Shown here: in pieces, positions 8,290 to 17,055 of the stretch
How the letters are laid out: each line of letters opens with the position of its first letter
How positions within the stretch are numbered: position 1 is the first letter of the stretch
Assembly: GCF_008271295.1 (NCBI RefSeq)
Contig: NZ_VTOY01000003.1
Location: 62,001-126,000 of the forward strand
DNA length: 64,000 nucleotides
DNA from: Pseudoselenomonas ruminis
Lineage (GTDB): Bacteria > Bacillota > Negativicutes > Selenomonadales > Selenomonadaceae
Direction of reading: 5' to 3'
Position numbers and translations under genes: made by a program
The notes under the pieces: model-generated
Told to the model about the DNA's origin: nothing
What the model saw: the letters and a program-made list of their open reading frames with translations, nothing else
The model's database searches: none

Positions 8290-8880
8290 ATGAATCGCAG
8301 AGATTTTTTGAAAAATACTATATGTATGGGAGCAGGGCTAGCTTTGGCACCAGGACTAATGCACCATAAAGCCGTTGAGGCAGCCTGGGGGGCGGGCAAT
8401 GACCTTCCGGGCGTTTCCATCCGTGAGACGTATCTGCAGTTCAGTTCGCTGCAGACCCGCACGACGACTGATGGGGTGGTCATTCATCATATCGGTGGTA
8501 CGAACCGCGATGTCTCGGCCGAAGAAGTTCATGAGTGGCATAAGAACAACGGCTGGGCAGGCATTGGTTATCATTTCCTGATCCGGAAAGATGGAACCAT
8601 TGAGCGCGGCCGTCCGATGAATATGCTCGGCGCGCACTGCTATCAGCAGAATTGGCACACCGTTGGCGTCAATATAGTAGGAAACTTTATGGAAGCGCAT
8701 CCTACTTCGGCCCAGATGGAATCGGCGGCCAAGCTTCTGCGGGCGTTGAGCCGCTACTATGGGTTCCCGATAAACCGCAGCCATATTAAGGGGCATCGCG
8801 AGTACAACTCGACGGACTGCCCAGGGGATATTTTGTACCGCATGCTGGATAATCTGGTTTATAATGCGGCATGCCTGTAA
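8290..8880 (+). CDS. Tat-exported N-acetylmuramoyl-L-alanine amidase (Amidase_2/PGRP)
   Basis: 196 residues. The N-terminus MNRRDFLKNT is a twin-arginine motif, followed by a moderately hydrophobic stretch and cleavage around AAWGA (residue ~31). The mature enzyme is an Amidase_2 domain: VVIHHIGG (zinc His66 or His67), WAGIGYHFLIRKDGTIERGRP, GAHCYQQN, and IKGHREYNSTDCPGDI with the C-terminal zinc ligand Cys in DCPG. It would cleave the amide between MurNAc and L-Ala in the periplasm, in recycling, remodelling or competition. Only one catalytic domain and no cell-wall-binding module. Tat genes occur in the same window at 50.9-52.5 kb. A second, Sec-type amidase of another fold lies at 25.8 kb. 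Confidence 0.88.
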   Translation: MNRRDFLKNTICMGAGLALAPGLMHHKAVEAAWGAGNDLPGVSIRETYLQFSSLQTRTTTDGVVIHHIGGTNRDVSAEEVHEWHKNNGWAGIGYHFLIRKDGTIERGRPMNMLGAHCYQQNWHTVGVNIVGNFMEAHPTSAQMESAAKLLRALSRYYGFPINRSHIKGHREYNSTDCPGDILYRMLDNLVYNAACL

Positions 8881-8901
8881 AATACGCGGGGAGGTATAAT
8901 T

Positions 8902-9234
8902 ATGCGATATCGCTGGTTCGCCAAGGAAGAAGAACGGGTCGATGCATTTGGTGTACCTGTCAGCCGGGCCGAGTACGATGAAGCGCTGCACCCGAAACCG
9001 CGCAGCTATGCGCGCGGCGAGGTACTAGCAATTGTGCTGGCGATAGTCATTCTGTGTTATGAGTGGGTCAACGACGATGCGCCGCTGATTTTTGTTTGTG
9101 TTTCGTTTCTGGTTTATGAACTGCAGCCGATTGTCCTGAAGGTTTATGGGCCGCGCGGGCAGGTAATATGTAATGTGATTAAGGGGTTTAGCCTGGCAAC
9201 ATTTATCGGTGCGCTGGCCTGGACGTTTTTATGA
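8902..9234 (+). CDS. Unknown small membrane protein, 110 aa
   Basis: Not recognised. A hydrophilic charged N-terminus (about 40 residues, with RYRWFAKEEERVDAFGV) is followed by a helix at 43-55, a second at about 62-80 and a third at 93-109. A good ribosome site (GGGGAGG) precedes the ATG. It lies 21 bp after the Tat amidase, so the two are probably co-transcribed, and the terminator at its stop ends the unit. No catalytic motif visible. Confidence 0.6.
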   Translation: MRYRWFAKEEERVDAFGVPVSRAEYDEALHPKPRSYARGEVLAIVLAIVILCYEWVNDDAPLIFVCVSFLVYELQPIVLKVYGPRGQVICNVIKGFSLATFIGALAWTFL

Positions 9235-9264
9235 AGAGGATTTCATAAAAACGTCTTTTTTTTT
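9222..9264 (+). terminator. Terminator overlapping the stop of the 8902 gene
   Basis: A 14-bp perfect stem (GACGTTTTTATGAA with TTCATAAAAACGTC), 6-base loop, then nine T. The stop codon lies in the 5' arm. Confidence 0.9.
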
Positions 9265-9593
9265 ATATTTATAATAAGCTATCTTTATAAAAAAATATAT
9301 AAAAAATATTATTTTTTTTAATTGCTAAGCAGGAGATTTTCAAATCTTATCGAATTTCCTATGTATAAGAAATTTTTCAGGAGGATAGACGGTGGTCCGG
9401 AAGGACCGTTGATGCGGATATCAGCCGCTGTCCGACGGGAGATAACGGTGCAAGAAATAAGATGCGTGGGAGCCTTGTTTTGCATACGGATTGTGTATAT
9501 TAACAGACTGGGTCTGTTTTTATAGATATATATTCGAAAAGCAGTCAAATTAGGGGAAACTGACTTTTCCACAACATCCAAGGGGGATTTTTT
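9265..9593 (+). promoter_or_regulatory. Long structured leader of the glycogen operon
   Basis: About 330 bases without a normal gene. It begins with a very A/T-rich block (9265-9330) that could act as an UP element. Then come an inverted repeat AATTTC...GAAATT (about 9353-9378), a GGAA-capped hairpin GGTCC/GGACC (9394-9406), a GCGG/CCGC hairpin (9414-9427) and, at 9502-9523, a terminator-like hairpin. Ribosome-site-like CAGGAGG (9379-9385) precedes a six-codon GTG frame (9392-9412) whose TGA overlaps ATG 9412; that ATG opens a 37-codon frame which ends inside the terminator T tract. The arrangement fits transcription attenuation by a leader peptide or RNA ligand. No known riboswitch class was recognised. 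Confidence 0.45.
9502..9523 (+). terminator. Leader terminator (attenuator candidate) before glgC
   Basis: A 7-bp stem AACAGAC/GTCTGTT with a 3-base loop TGG, then TTTAT. It lies about 70 bases upstream of glgC, inside the transcribed leader if the promoter is in the A/T-rich block, so it would have to be read through for glg expression. Confidence 0.55.
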
Positions 9594-10748
9594 ATGAGAA
9601 AGACAGAATGCTTAGCAATGATCCTGGCTGGTGGCCAGGGCAGCCGTTTGGGGGCGTTGACGAAGAAAATCGCCAAGCCGGCCGTACCGTTTGGAGGCAA
9701 ATATCGTATTATTGATTTCCCGCTGAGCAACTGTGCGAATTCGGGCATTGAGAAAGTCGGTGTGCTGACGCAGTACCGTCCGCTGGAACTGCATAATTAC
9801 TTAGCATCGGGAAGTGCCTGGGACCTCGACAAGAAAGACGGAGGCGTATTCATCCTGCCGCCGTATGCGAGGGAGAAAGGGGCAGAATGGTATCGCGGAA
9901 CGGCAGATGCCATCTATCAGAACCTCAATTTCATCGACCTTGCTGACCCGGACTATGTCCTGATTCTTTCGGGTGACCACATTTATACGATGGACTACTC
10001 TTGGATGCTCGATGCTCATAAGATGAACAAAGCCGAGGCAACAATCGGCGTAATCGAAGTCCCTTGGGATGAGGCTCCGCGCTTTGGTATCATGAACACG
10101 GATAAAGACGGCCGTATCGAAGATTTCGAAGAGAAACCGGCTAAACCGAAGAGCAACCTGGCATCGATGGGTATCTATATCTTCAACAAAAACTTCCTCA
10201 AGAAGTATCTTGAAGATGACGCCAAAGATGAGACCAGCAGCCACGACTTCGGCAAAAACATCATTCCGAAGATGCTGGCTGACAAAGCACGTCTTTATTC
10301 CTACGCATTCGATGGCTATTGGAAAGACGTCGGGACGATTGAAAGCCTCTGGCAGGCAAATATGGACCTGTTGCAGGATGTTCCGCCGTTCGAGCTCAAT
10401 GGCGATTGGAAGATCTTTTCCTCCAATCCGTCCATGCCGCCGCATTTCGTTGGCCCGGATGCCAAAATCAAGAATTCCATGGTAAGTGAAGGCTCCATGG
10501 TCTTAGGCGAAGTCGAAAACTCCGTCATCTTCCCGGGCGTACGCATCGGCAAGGGCGCGAAAGTTACGAATTCGGTCGTTATGCCTTCAACGGTTATCCG
10601 CGAAAATGCCGTTGTCGACTATGCAATTATCGCTCAGAACTGTGAAATCGCAGAAGGTGCGAAGGTAGCTGGTGAGAAAGGTGCCATTACTGTCGTAGCA
10701 GAAGGCGAGACAGTAGAGAGTGAGGCAGGCAGCAAACAGGCTGGCTGA
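9594..10748 (+). CDS. glgC: Glucose-1-phosphate adenylyltransferase, catalytic subunit
   Basis: 384 residues. It makes ADP-glucose from ATP and glucose-1-phosphate, the committed step of glycogen synthesis, in the cytoplasm. The N-terminal nucleotidyltransferase domain has [35 protein letters not shown], the catalytic-Asp segment [10 protein letters not shown] and the sugar-phosphate segment [10 protein letters not shown]. The C-terminal third is a left-handed beta-helix with hexapeptide repeats ([27 protein letters not shown]) used for oligomerisation and allostery. A strong AAGGGGGA ribosome site precedes the ATG. First gene of the glg group and presumably a heteromer with GlgD, encoded next. 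Length and motifs are normal for Firmicutes GlgC. Confidence 0.97.
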   Translation: MRKTECLAMILAGGQGSRLGALTKKIAKPAVPFGGKYRIIDFPLSNCANSGIEKVGVLTQYRPLELHNYLASGSAWDLDKKDGGVFILPPYAREKGAEWYRGTADAIYQNLNFIDLADPDYVLILSGDHIYTMDYSWMLDAHKMNKAEATIGVIEVPWDEAPRFGIMNTDKDGRIEDFEEKPAKPKSNLASMGIYIFNKNFLKKYLEDDAKDETSSHDFGKNIIPKMLADKARLYSYAFDGYWKDVGTIESLWQANMDLLQDVPPFELNGDWKIFSSNPSMPPHFVGPDAKIKNSMVSEGSMVLGEVENSVIFPGVRIGKGAKVTNSVVMPSTVIRENAVVDYAIIAQNCEIAEGAKVAGEKGAITVVAEGETVESEAGSKQAG

Positions 10749-10800
10749 GTCGCAGCATATAAACAGCAACCTAGTCATAGTTGGATCGGAGTGAATAAAA

Positions 10801-11907
10801 TTGAAAACAGTAATGGGGATTATCAATCTTCAGGAAGATAATAGCTTGATTCGTGATCTGACGGCCCGCCGTGCCGTAGAGTCGATTCCATTTGCCGGCC
10901 GTTACCGGCTGATTGACTTTACCTTGTCCAGTATGGTCAATTCCGGCATTTCCTGTGTCGGAGTCATGCTACCGGATAAACCGCGTTCGGTACTTGACCA
11001 TCTGCGTTCCGGTAAAGACTGGGATTTAGCTCGCCGTCATGATGGTTTATTCTATCTTCCGGCACCACAGCAGGAAGATATGAACCGCAAGGGCGATTTG
11101 AAGAATTTCTATCACAATCTGGATTTCTTCGAGCACAGTTCCCAGCGCTATGTCCTGTTGACCAGTGGCAGTTTTGTTTACAACGTGGATTTCAGCCAGT
11201 TGCTGCGCTTTCATCAGAACACCAATGCCGACATCACCATGGTGTACAATACGGCAACGGAAGAAGCCCATGGCAAGAACGTGGTAATCGAGACCGCAGA
11301 AAATGGCCTTGTCACCGATATCGCCGAGAAACCGGCGGTATATGATGGGACGCAGGTTTCTACGAATGTCTATCTCATGGAGAAGCGTATCTTCGTAGAA
11401 ATGATTCGCTATACCTATGAACATGGTGGCCAGGACTTCCTGATTGATGGTATCATCCGCCGTGCCGCTGAATACAATATTTACGGTTTCGAGCATGATG
11501 GCTATGTGGCGCATGTCGATTCGACGGCAGCCTACTACAAGGCCAATATGGATATCCTGCAGCCGGAAGTATGGGAAGAGCTCTTTATGGGGCAGCATCC
11601 CATTTACACGAAGGTCAAGGATGAGGTGCCGGTTCAGTACAAAGAAACGGCCGACGTCAAGAATTCGCTGATTGCCAATGGCTGCATTGTCCGCGGCGAA
11701 GTGGAGAACAGCATCCTGTTCCGCGGGGTAAATGTAGCGGAGGGCGTTAAAATCAAGAATTCCATCATCATGCAGAAATGCGACATTCAAGAGGGTTCTC
11801 TGATTGAAAATGTCATTTGCGATAAGAATGTCATCATTACCAAGGAGAAGTGGCTCAAGGGAGCAGCTAACTATCCGCTGATTGTTACCAAAAATGTCGT
11901 AATTTGA
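10801..11907 (+). CDS. glgD: GlgD, non-catalytic subunit of ADP-glucose pyrophosphorylase
   Basis: 368 residues from TTG 10801 with GGAGTG upstream. It is a GlgC paralogue (SIPFAGRYRLIDFTLSSMVNSGI, then a beta-helix ending NSILFRGVNVAEGVKIKNSI), but the nucleotide-binding GGxGxRL loop is replaced by NLQEDNSLI and the catalytic-Asp SGDHIY segment by SGSFVYNVDF. Loss of both points to a regulatory role, as described for Firmicutes GlgD, which raises the activity or alters the allostery of GlgC in a heterotetramer. It lies 52 bp after glgC and is certainly in the same unit. Confidence 0.95.
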   Translation: MKTVMGIINLQEDNSLIRDLTARRAVESIPFAGRYRLIDFTLSSMVNSGISCVGVMLPDKPRSVLDHLRSGKDWDLARRHDGLFYLPAPQQEDMNRKGDLKNFYHNLDFFEHSSQRYVLLTSGSFVYNVDFSQLLRFHQNTNADITMVYNTATEEAHGKNVVIETAENGLVTDIAEKPAVYDGTQVSTNVYLMEKRIFVEMIRYTYEHGGQDFLIDGIIRRAAEYNIYGFEHDGYVAHVDSTAAYYKANMDILQPEVWEELFMGQHPIYTKVKDEVPVQYKETADVKNSLIANGCIVRGEVENSILFRGVNVAEGVKIKNSIIMQKCDIQEGSLIENVICDKNVIITKEKWLKGAANYPLIVTKNVVI

Positions 11908-11917
11908 TAGGCAAAGT

Positions 11918-11983
11918 CAGCCGTTGTAACGAGGTACCATTGCTTATAACGGGCAGTGGAATCGGGCAACGGCTGTTCTTGTT
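11918..11983 (+). other. Two-tier hairpin between glgD and glgP
   Basis: The outer stem CAGCCGTTG/CAACGGCTG is perfect and encloses an inner stem CCATTGC/GCAGTGG. It is followed by TTCTTGTT, a poor T tract, so it is either a weak terminator or an mRNA processing or stability element. Confidence 0.5.
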
Positions 11984-12032
11984 ATAAAAGCTCATGGTTT
12001 TCATGGCTTAGGGCCAAAGGGGAGTGTTTTAT

Positions 12033-14510
12033 TTGGCAAAAGAAAAGAAAGAAAAAAAACAGAAGGGACCAAAGAGCAAGGAATTTGAAAAGCTTAAAGA
12101 AGGCCTTCGGGTTCGCTTCCTAAACACAGCTCATATCATGTGGGGCAGAGACCTCCATGAGTTGACCGAAAATGAAATCTACCAGACCGTAGCGGCAACT
12201 GCTAAGCAGTACATATCGGATAACTGGATCAAGACAAACCGCACGTATGGAGAACGTGAGGAAAAGCAGGTCTATTATTTCTCCATTGAATTTTTGATGG
12301 GGCGGCTGTTGAAGTCCAATTTAATCAATCTCGGCATTGAAGAGGCCGTTAAGGAAGTCCTCGAAGGATTTGACTTGAATCTTTCGGAGGTGTTCGAGGA
12401 AGAACCCGATGCCGGCCTTGGCAACGGCGGCCTCGGACGCCTGGCTGCCTGCTTCATCGATTCGATGGCAGCCCATCGCCTGCCGGGACATGGCTGCAGC
12501 ATCCGTTACCAGTACGGTCTGTTTGAACAGAAAATCATCAATGGCAACCAGGTTGAGATTCCGGATAACTGGCTCAAAAATGGCTTCGCCTGGGAATACC
12601 GCAAGCCGGATAAAGCCGTTGACGTCAAATTCGGCGGCAATGCTTATATGAAGGAAATGCCGGATGGCAGCCTCAAACTGGTTCATGAAAATGCGCGGAC
12701 GGTCATGGCCGTACCGTATGATGTGCCAATTGTCGGGTATCACAACAACACGGTTAACACGCTGCGCCTTTGGAATGCCGAAGTCAACCGTGACTTTTCC
12801 GATTATGGCATGCTGACGCAGGAACAGATGCGCCAGAAAAATGAATACCGCATGTTTGTAGAGAGCATTACGCGCTATCTCTATCCGGATGACAGTACTT
12901 ACGATGGACGGCGCATGCGCCTGATTCAGGAGTACTTCATGACTTCTGCTGGTGTGCAGAGTATTGTCCGCCATTACAAGAAAACCGGGATGGATATGCA
13001 CGACTTTGCCCAGAAGATTGCCATCCATATCAACGATACGCATCCGGCTGTTGCTGTGGCAGAGCTTATGCGCATCCTGGTGGATGAGGAAGGCTTTGAA
13101 TGGAATGAGGCCTGGGCTATCACCCGAAATACCATTGCCTATACCAACCACACCATCATGCCGGAGGCGCTGGAGAAGTGGCCGGTGGATATGTTCCGCG
13201 AACTTTTGCCGCGCATCTACATGATTATCGATGAAATCAACCGCCGTCACCTCCTGGAGGTCCGGGCACGCTACCCGAAAAACGAGGGCAAAGTCCATGC
13301 GTTGTCCATCATTCAGGATGGCATGGTCCACATGGCAAGACTTTCCATCGTGGGCGGCCATAGCGTCAATGGCGTTGCCAAAATCCATTCGGATATCCTC
13401 AAGGATACGACGCTGCGCGATTTCTACGAGTATAATCCGAAGATGTTTAACAACAAGACGAATGGCATTACGCATCGCCGTTGGCTCATGGGAGCCAACC
13501 CGGAGCTGGCTGACCTCATCGATGCGACGATTGGCAGCCGCCGCTGGCACCGTCATCCGGAACAGCTGGATTTGCTCAACGATTACGTGGAAGACAAACC
13601 GTTCCTGGCAGAGCTTGGCAAAATCAAGCACCTGCGCAAGGAAGCCTTGGCAAAATACATCAAGGAACACAATGGAATTGAGGTAAATCCGGATTCCATT
13701 TTCGATATTCAGGTAAAACGCATCCATTCGTACAAACGCCAGCTTATGAATATCCTGCATATCATGTACCAGTATCATAAGCTCAAGACGGATAAGAATT
13801 TCGATATGCTGCCGACGACGTATATTTTCGGCGGCAAAGCTGCTCCGGGCTACTACATTGCCAAAGAGACGATTCGCCTGATTCTTGCCGTAGCCGATAA
13901 AGTCAACAATGACAAGTCAATCAAGGGGAAAATCAAGATTGTCTTCATTGAAAACTTTGGCGTATCGATTGGTGAGATTGTCTATCCGGCAGCCGATGTC
14001 AGCGAGCAGATTTCCACCGCCTCGAAGGAAGCTTCGGGTACTGGCAACATGAAATTCATGATGAATGGTGCCATTACGCTCGGAACGCTTGATGGTGCAA
14101 ACGTGGAAATCCGCGAGGCCGTAGGCGGCGATGCGCATTGTGTCATCTTTGGCCTGCGGGCCGAGGAGGTATTGAACTATTACGCAACGGGAACTTATTC
14201 CGCTTGGGATGAGTACAACACCAACGAAAATGTCCGCACTGTCGTAAATCAGCTGACGGATGGAACCTATGGCGATTTCCGTTCGCTCTATGAATACCTT
14301 GTTCATGCCAACGATGAGTTCTTCATCATGAAGGATTTCAACGCGTATGCTGCGGCTCATGTGGAAATCATGAAACGGTATCAGGACCGTTTCCATTGGC
14401 TTAAGTCATCGGCAATGAATATTGCCAATTCCGGCTGCTTCTCGTCTGACCGTACAATCGATGAGTATGCAAATGAAATCTGGCAGGTAAAACCTGTCAT
14501 GATTCCGTAA
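12033..14510 (+). CDS. glgP: Glycogen/starch phosphorylase
   Basis: About 825 residues (GT35). It releases glucose-1-phosphate from glycogen non-reducing ends using phosphate and PLP. TTG 12033 is chosen over GTG 12024 because AGGGGAG lies nine bases before TTG and abuts the GTG. Visible signatures are EPDAGLGNGGLGRLAACF, the active-site loop ...AIHINDTHPAVAV, FNNKTNGITHRRWL, IFDIQVKRIHSYKRQ, and the PLP site SGTGNMKFMMNGA with the Schiff-base Lys at about residue 674. The N-terminus is a lysine-rich tract (AKEKKEKKQKGPKSKE) not needed for catalysis. It lies between synthetic genes, so breakdown and synthesis share a transcript. Confidence 0.96.
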   Translation: MAKEKKEKKQKGPKSKEFEKLKEGLRVRFLNTAHIMWGRDLHELTENEIYQTVAATAKQYISDNWIKTNRTYGEREEKQVYYFSIEFLMGRLLKSNLINLGIEEAVKEVLEGFDLNLSEVFEEEPDAGLGNGGLGRLAACFIDSMAAHRLPGHGCSIRYQYGLFEQKIINGNQVEIPDNWLKNGFAWEYRKPDKAVDVKFGGNAYMKEMPDGSLKLVHENARTVMAVPYDVPIVGYHNNTVNTLRLWNAEVNRDFSDYGMLTQEQMRQKNEYRMFVESITRYLYPDDSTYDGRRMRLIQEYFMTSAGVQSIVRHYKKTGMDMHDFAQKIAIHINDTHPAVAVAELMRILVDEEGFEWNEAWAITRNTIAYTNHTIMPEALEKWPVDMFRELLPRIYMIIDEINRRHLLEVRARYPKNEGKVHALSIIQDGMVHMARLSIVGGHSVNGVAKIHSDILKDTTLRDFYEYNPKMFNNKTNGITHRRWLMGANPELADLIDATIGSRRWHRHPEQLDLLNDYVEDKPFLAELGKIKHLRKEALAKYIKEHNGIEVNPDSIFDIQVKRIHSYKRQLMNILHIMYQYHKLKTDKNFDMLPTTYIFGGKAAPGYYIAKETIRLILAVADKVNNDKSIKGKIKIVFIENFGVSIGEIVYPAADVSEQISTASKEASGTGNMKFMMNGAITLGTLDGANVEIREAVGGDAHCVIFGLRAEEVLNYYATGTYSAWDEYNTNENVRTVVNQLTDGTYGDFRSLYEYLVHANDEFFIMKDFNAYAAAHVEIMKRYQDRFHWLKSSAMNIANSGCFSSDRTIDEYANEIWQVKPVMIP

Positions 14511-14526
14511 ATGCCGGACAATTGAT

Positions 14527-14552
14527 TGCAGGCGGGTGGGGATTCGCCTGCA
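14527..14552 (+). other. Hairpin between glgP and glgB
   Basis: A perfect 8-bp stem TGCAGGCG/CGCCTGCA with a 10-base loop and no T tract. It is placed to act as a 3'-end stabiliser or RNase processing site in the glg transcript. Confidence 0.5.
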
Positions 14553-14582
14553 TATCAATGAAGATAACAGAGGGGGATTATT

Positions 14583-17042
14583 TTGAAAACATCAGAGCTT
14601 AGTGAATTTGACCGATATTTATTTCATCAGGGAACGAACTATCATGCGTATGAGATGCTCGGTGCTCATTTCGTGGAGGAAAATGGCAAAAAGGGCGTAC
14701 GGTTTGCGGTCTGGGCACCGCATGCAAAATCCATCACGGTCGTTGGCGATTTCAACGATTGGGATGACCGGGTTAATCCGATGACCCGCCTCGATGATGG
14801 GGAGATTTGGTCGGTATTTTTGGAAGGTATTGCTGAAGGTACCTTGTATAAATACGCGATTGAACCCCAGTGGGGCGGCCCGCGCATCCTGAAGGCCGAC
14901 CCGTATGGATTCTATGCGGAAAAGAAACCGAATACGGCATCACGCGTCTACGATATGAGTCATTATGAATGGAAGGATGGGGCCTGGGCTGAACAGAAAC
15001 GCCGGGAATCTTCCTACGAGCGTCCGATGCTTACCTATGAAGTTCATGCGGGCTCCTGGCGCCGCAATGCCGATGGCGAGTATCTGTCCTACCGCGAGCT
15101 GGCGGACCAGCTGATTGACTACGTTCGGGACATGAACTATACTCATATTGAGTTTATGCCGCTTTGCGAACATCCTTTTGACGGTTCCTGGGGCTATCAG
15201 GCAACGGGCTATTACGCTGTGACCAGCCGTTATGGCACGCCGGATGATTTCCGTTATCTGGTTGACCGCGCGCATGCCAATGGCATCGGGGTTATCATGG
15301 ATTGGGTACCGGGGCATTTCTGCAAGGATGAACAGGGCCTTCGCCATTTTGATGGCCAGACGCTCTATGAATCGGATAACGAGACGCGGGCAGAGAACTG
15401 GGAGTGGGGAACTACAAACTTCGATTACGGCCGTACCGAGGTTCAGAGTTTCCTGATTTCCAATGCCATGTTCTGGTTCGAGGAATTCCATATTGACGGA
15501 CTGCGCATTGATGCGGTAGCGAACATGCTCTACCTCAATTATGGACGCAAAGACGGTGAGTGGCAGCCAAATAAATATGGTGACACGGGCAACCTGGAAG
15601 CAATGGACTTCCTCAAGAAGCTCAACGAGGCCATCTTCCAGTATCATCCGCAGGCATTGATGATAGCTGAGGAGTCTACGGCCTGGCCGTTGATTTCCAA
15701 GCCGGTCTATATGGGCGGCATGGGCTTCAACTACAAATGGAATATGGGCTGGATGAACGATATGCTCAAGTATATGAGCCTGGATCCAATCTATCGTAAG
15801 TGGAATCACGATAAGGTTACGTTCTCGTTCATGTATGCGTTCTCAGAAAACTTTGTACTGCCGTTGTCCCATGATGAGGTCGTTCATGGCAAATGCTCGC
15901 TAATCAGCAAGATGCCGGGCGATTATTGGCAGAAATTTGCCGGCTTGCGCACGTTCTTTGGCTATTGGATGGCGCATCCGGGCAAGAAACTGCTGTTCAT
16001 GGGCGGCGAGTTCGGTCAGTTTATCGAGTGGAATTACGATGACAGCCTGGATTGGCATCTGGTTGAGCAGTATGATATGCATACTAAGATGAAGGAATAT
16101 TCCAAGGCGCTCAATAAATTCTATTGTGACCACAAGGCCTTCTGGCAGGTCGATTTTGACTGGAATGGCTTCCAGTGGATTGACTGCAACGACAATGAAA
16201 ACAGCATTGTATCGTTTATCCGCAAGGCAGACGACAGCAACGACTTTATCATTGCGGTTTGCAACTTCACGCCGGAGGTTCGTCATAATTACCGGATTGG
16301 CGTTCCGTCCAAGGGCAATTATGTGGAAGTGTTCAATTCGGATGATGAGGCCTTTGGCGGCAGCGGCGTAAAGAATGCCAATGAGATTGCTTCGGTGGAT
16401 ATCCCATGGCATAACCGGGAACAGTCCATTACGCTTACGGTTCCGCCGCTTGCTACGATCTATTTGCGGTTAAATGGCCAGACTGGTGCAGGAACGTCTT
16501 TTTCTGAGGCTTCGGCGGAAGTAGATGCCAGAGGCCATGAGGAAAAAGAATCTGCCGATAAGGCAGAAGCCGCTGAAGTGAAGGCTCCGGCAAAACGCCG
16601 CGGCCGTCCGAAAAAGACGGAAGCAGAAAAGAAAGAAGCAGAAAAGAAGGAACCAGCTAAGAAGGCGACGGCTAAAAAGGCAACTGCCAAGAAGGCAACA
16701 GCCGCGAAGCGGACAGCTTCGGTAACGGCAAAAACGGAACCAGCCGAAGCCAAGAAAACTGTGGCGAAGAAAACGACCCGTAAGGCTGCCGTAAAGACGG
16801 CCGATGAGGAGACGCCGAAGAAGGAACCGGTCAAGAAAGCAGTTTCAAAAAAGACTGCTGCCACCAAACTTGCCACCAAGAAAACGGCCACGAAAAAAAC
16901 GGCAGCAGCCAAAGCTGAGTCTGAGCCTGCTGCTAAGAAAGCAACTACCCCTAAGAAGGCAACAAAGAAATCTGCTGCGGTTACGACTGCAGCCCGTAAG
17001 AAAACGGTGAAGAAAAAAGCTGTTGCCGCCGGCGACGAATAA
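14583..17042 (+). CDS. glgB: 1,4-alpha-glucan branching enzyme with a histone-H1-like C-terminal tail
   Basis: 819 residues from TTG 14583 (GAGGGGGA upstream). It transfers alpha-1,4 chains to alpha-1,6 branch points in glycogen. A CBM48 domain (about 20-110, with VRFAVWAPHAKSITVVGDFN) is followed by a GH13 barrel with catalytic Asp310 (GLRIDAVAN), Glu363 (MIAEES) and Asp431 (LSHDEVVHG), then a C-terminal beta domain ending near residue 632 (ATIYLRLNG). This is a complete enzyme. About 185 further residues follow: acidic 640-665, an AT-hook-like KRRGRPKK (about 671-678), then Lys/Ala/Thr repeats of the PAKKATAKKATAKK type to the end. Such tails are known from histone H1 and bacterial DNA-binding proteins, not from GlgB in my knowledge. 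The frame runs on with no break, stopping 13 bp before the glgA start, so this is not an assembly join seen by eye. Confidence 0.95.
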   Translation: MKTSELSEFDRYLFHQGTNYHAYEMLGAHFVEENGKKGVRFAVWAPHAKSITVVGDFNDWDDRVNPMTRLDDGEIWSVFLEGIAEGTLYKYAIEPQWGGPRILKADPYGFYAEKKPNTASRVYDMSHYEWKDGAWAEQKRRESSYERPMLTYEVHAGSWRRNADGEYLSYRELADQLIDYVRDMNYTHIEFMPLCEHPFDGSWGYQATGYYAVTSRYGTPDDFRYLVDRAHANGIGVIMDWVPGHFCKDEQGLRHFDGQTLYESDNETRAENWEWGTTNFDYGRTEVQSFLISNAMFWFEEFHIDGLRIDAVANMLYLNYGRKDGEWQPNKYGDTGNLEAMDFLKKLNEAIFQYHPQALMIAEESTAWPLISKPVYMGGMGFNYKWNMGWMNDMLKYMSLDPIYRKWNHDKVTFSFMYAFSENFVLPLSHDEVVHGKCSLISKMPGDYWQKFAGLRTFFGYWMAHPGKKLLFMGGEFGQFIEWNYDDSLDWHLVEQYDMHTKMKEYSKALNKFYCDHKAFWQVDFDWNGFQWIDCNDNENSIVSFIRKADDSNDFIIAVCNFTPEVRHNYRIGVPSKGNYVEVFNSDDEAFGGSGVKNANEIASVDIPWHNREQSITLTVPPLATIYLRLNGQTGAGTSFSEASAEVDARGHEEKESADKAEAAEVKAPAKRRGRPKKTEAEKKEAEKKEPAKKATAKKATAKKATAAKRTASVTAKTEPAEAKKTVAKKTTRKAAVKTADEETPKKEPVKKAVSKKTAATKLATKKTATKKTAAAKAESEPAAKKATTPKKATKKSAAVTTAARKKTVKKKAVAAGDE

Positions 17043-17055
17043 GGAGGATATGGGT

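Noticed and set aside
9390-9470. Resemblance of GGTCCGGAAGGACC to the conserved tip of SRP (4.5S) RNA
   Set aside because: The GGAA-capped stem is symmetric; the asymmetric A-rich bulge with AGCAGCC that marks SRP RNA is missing and no flanking long stem is found.
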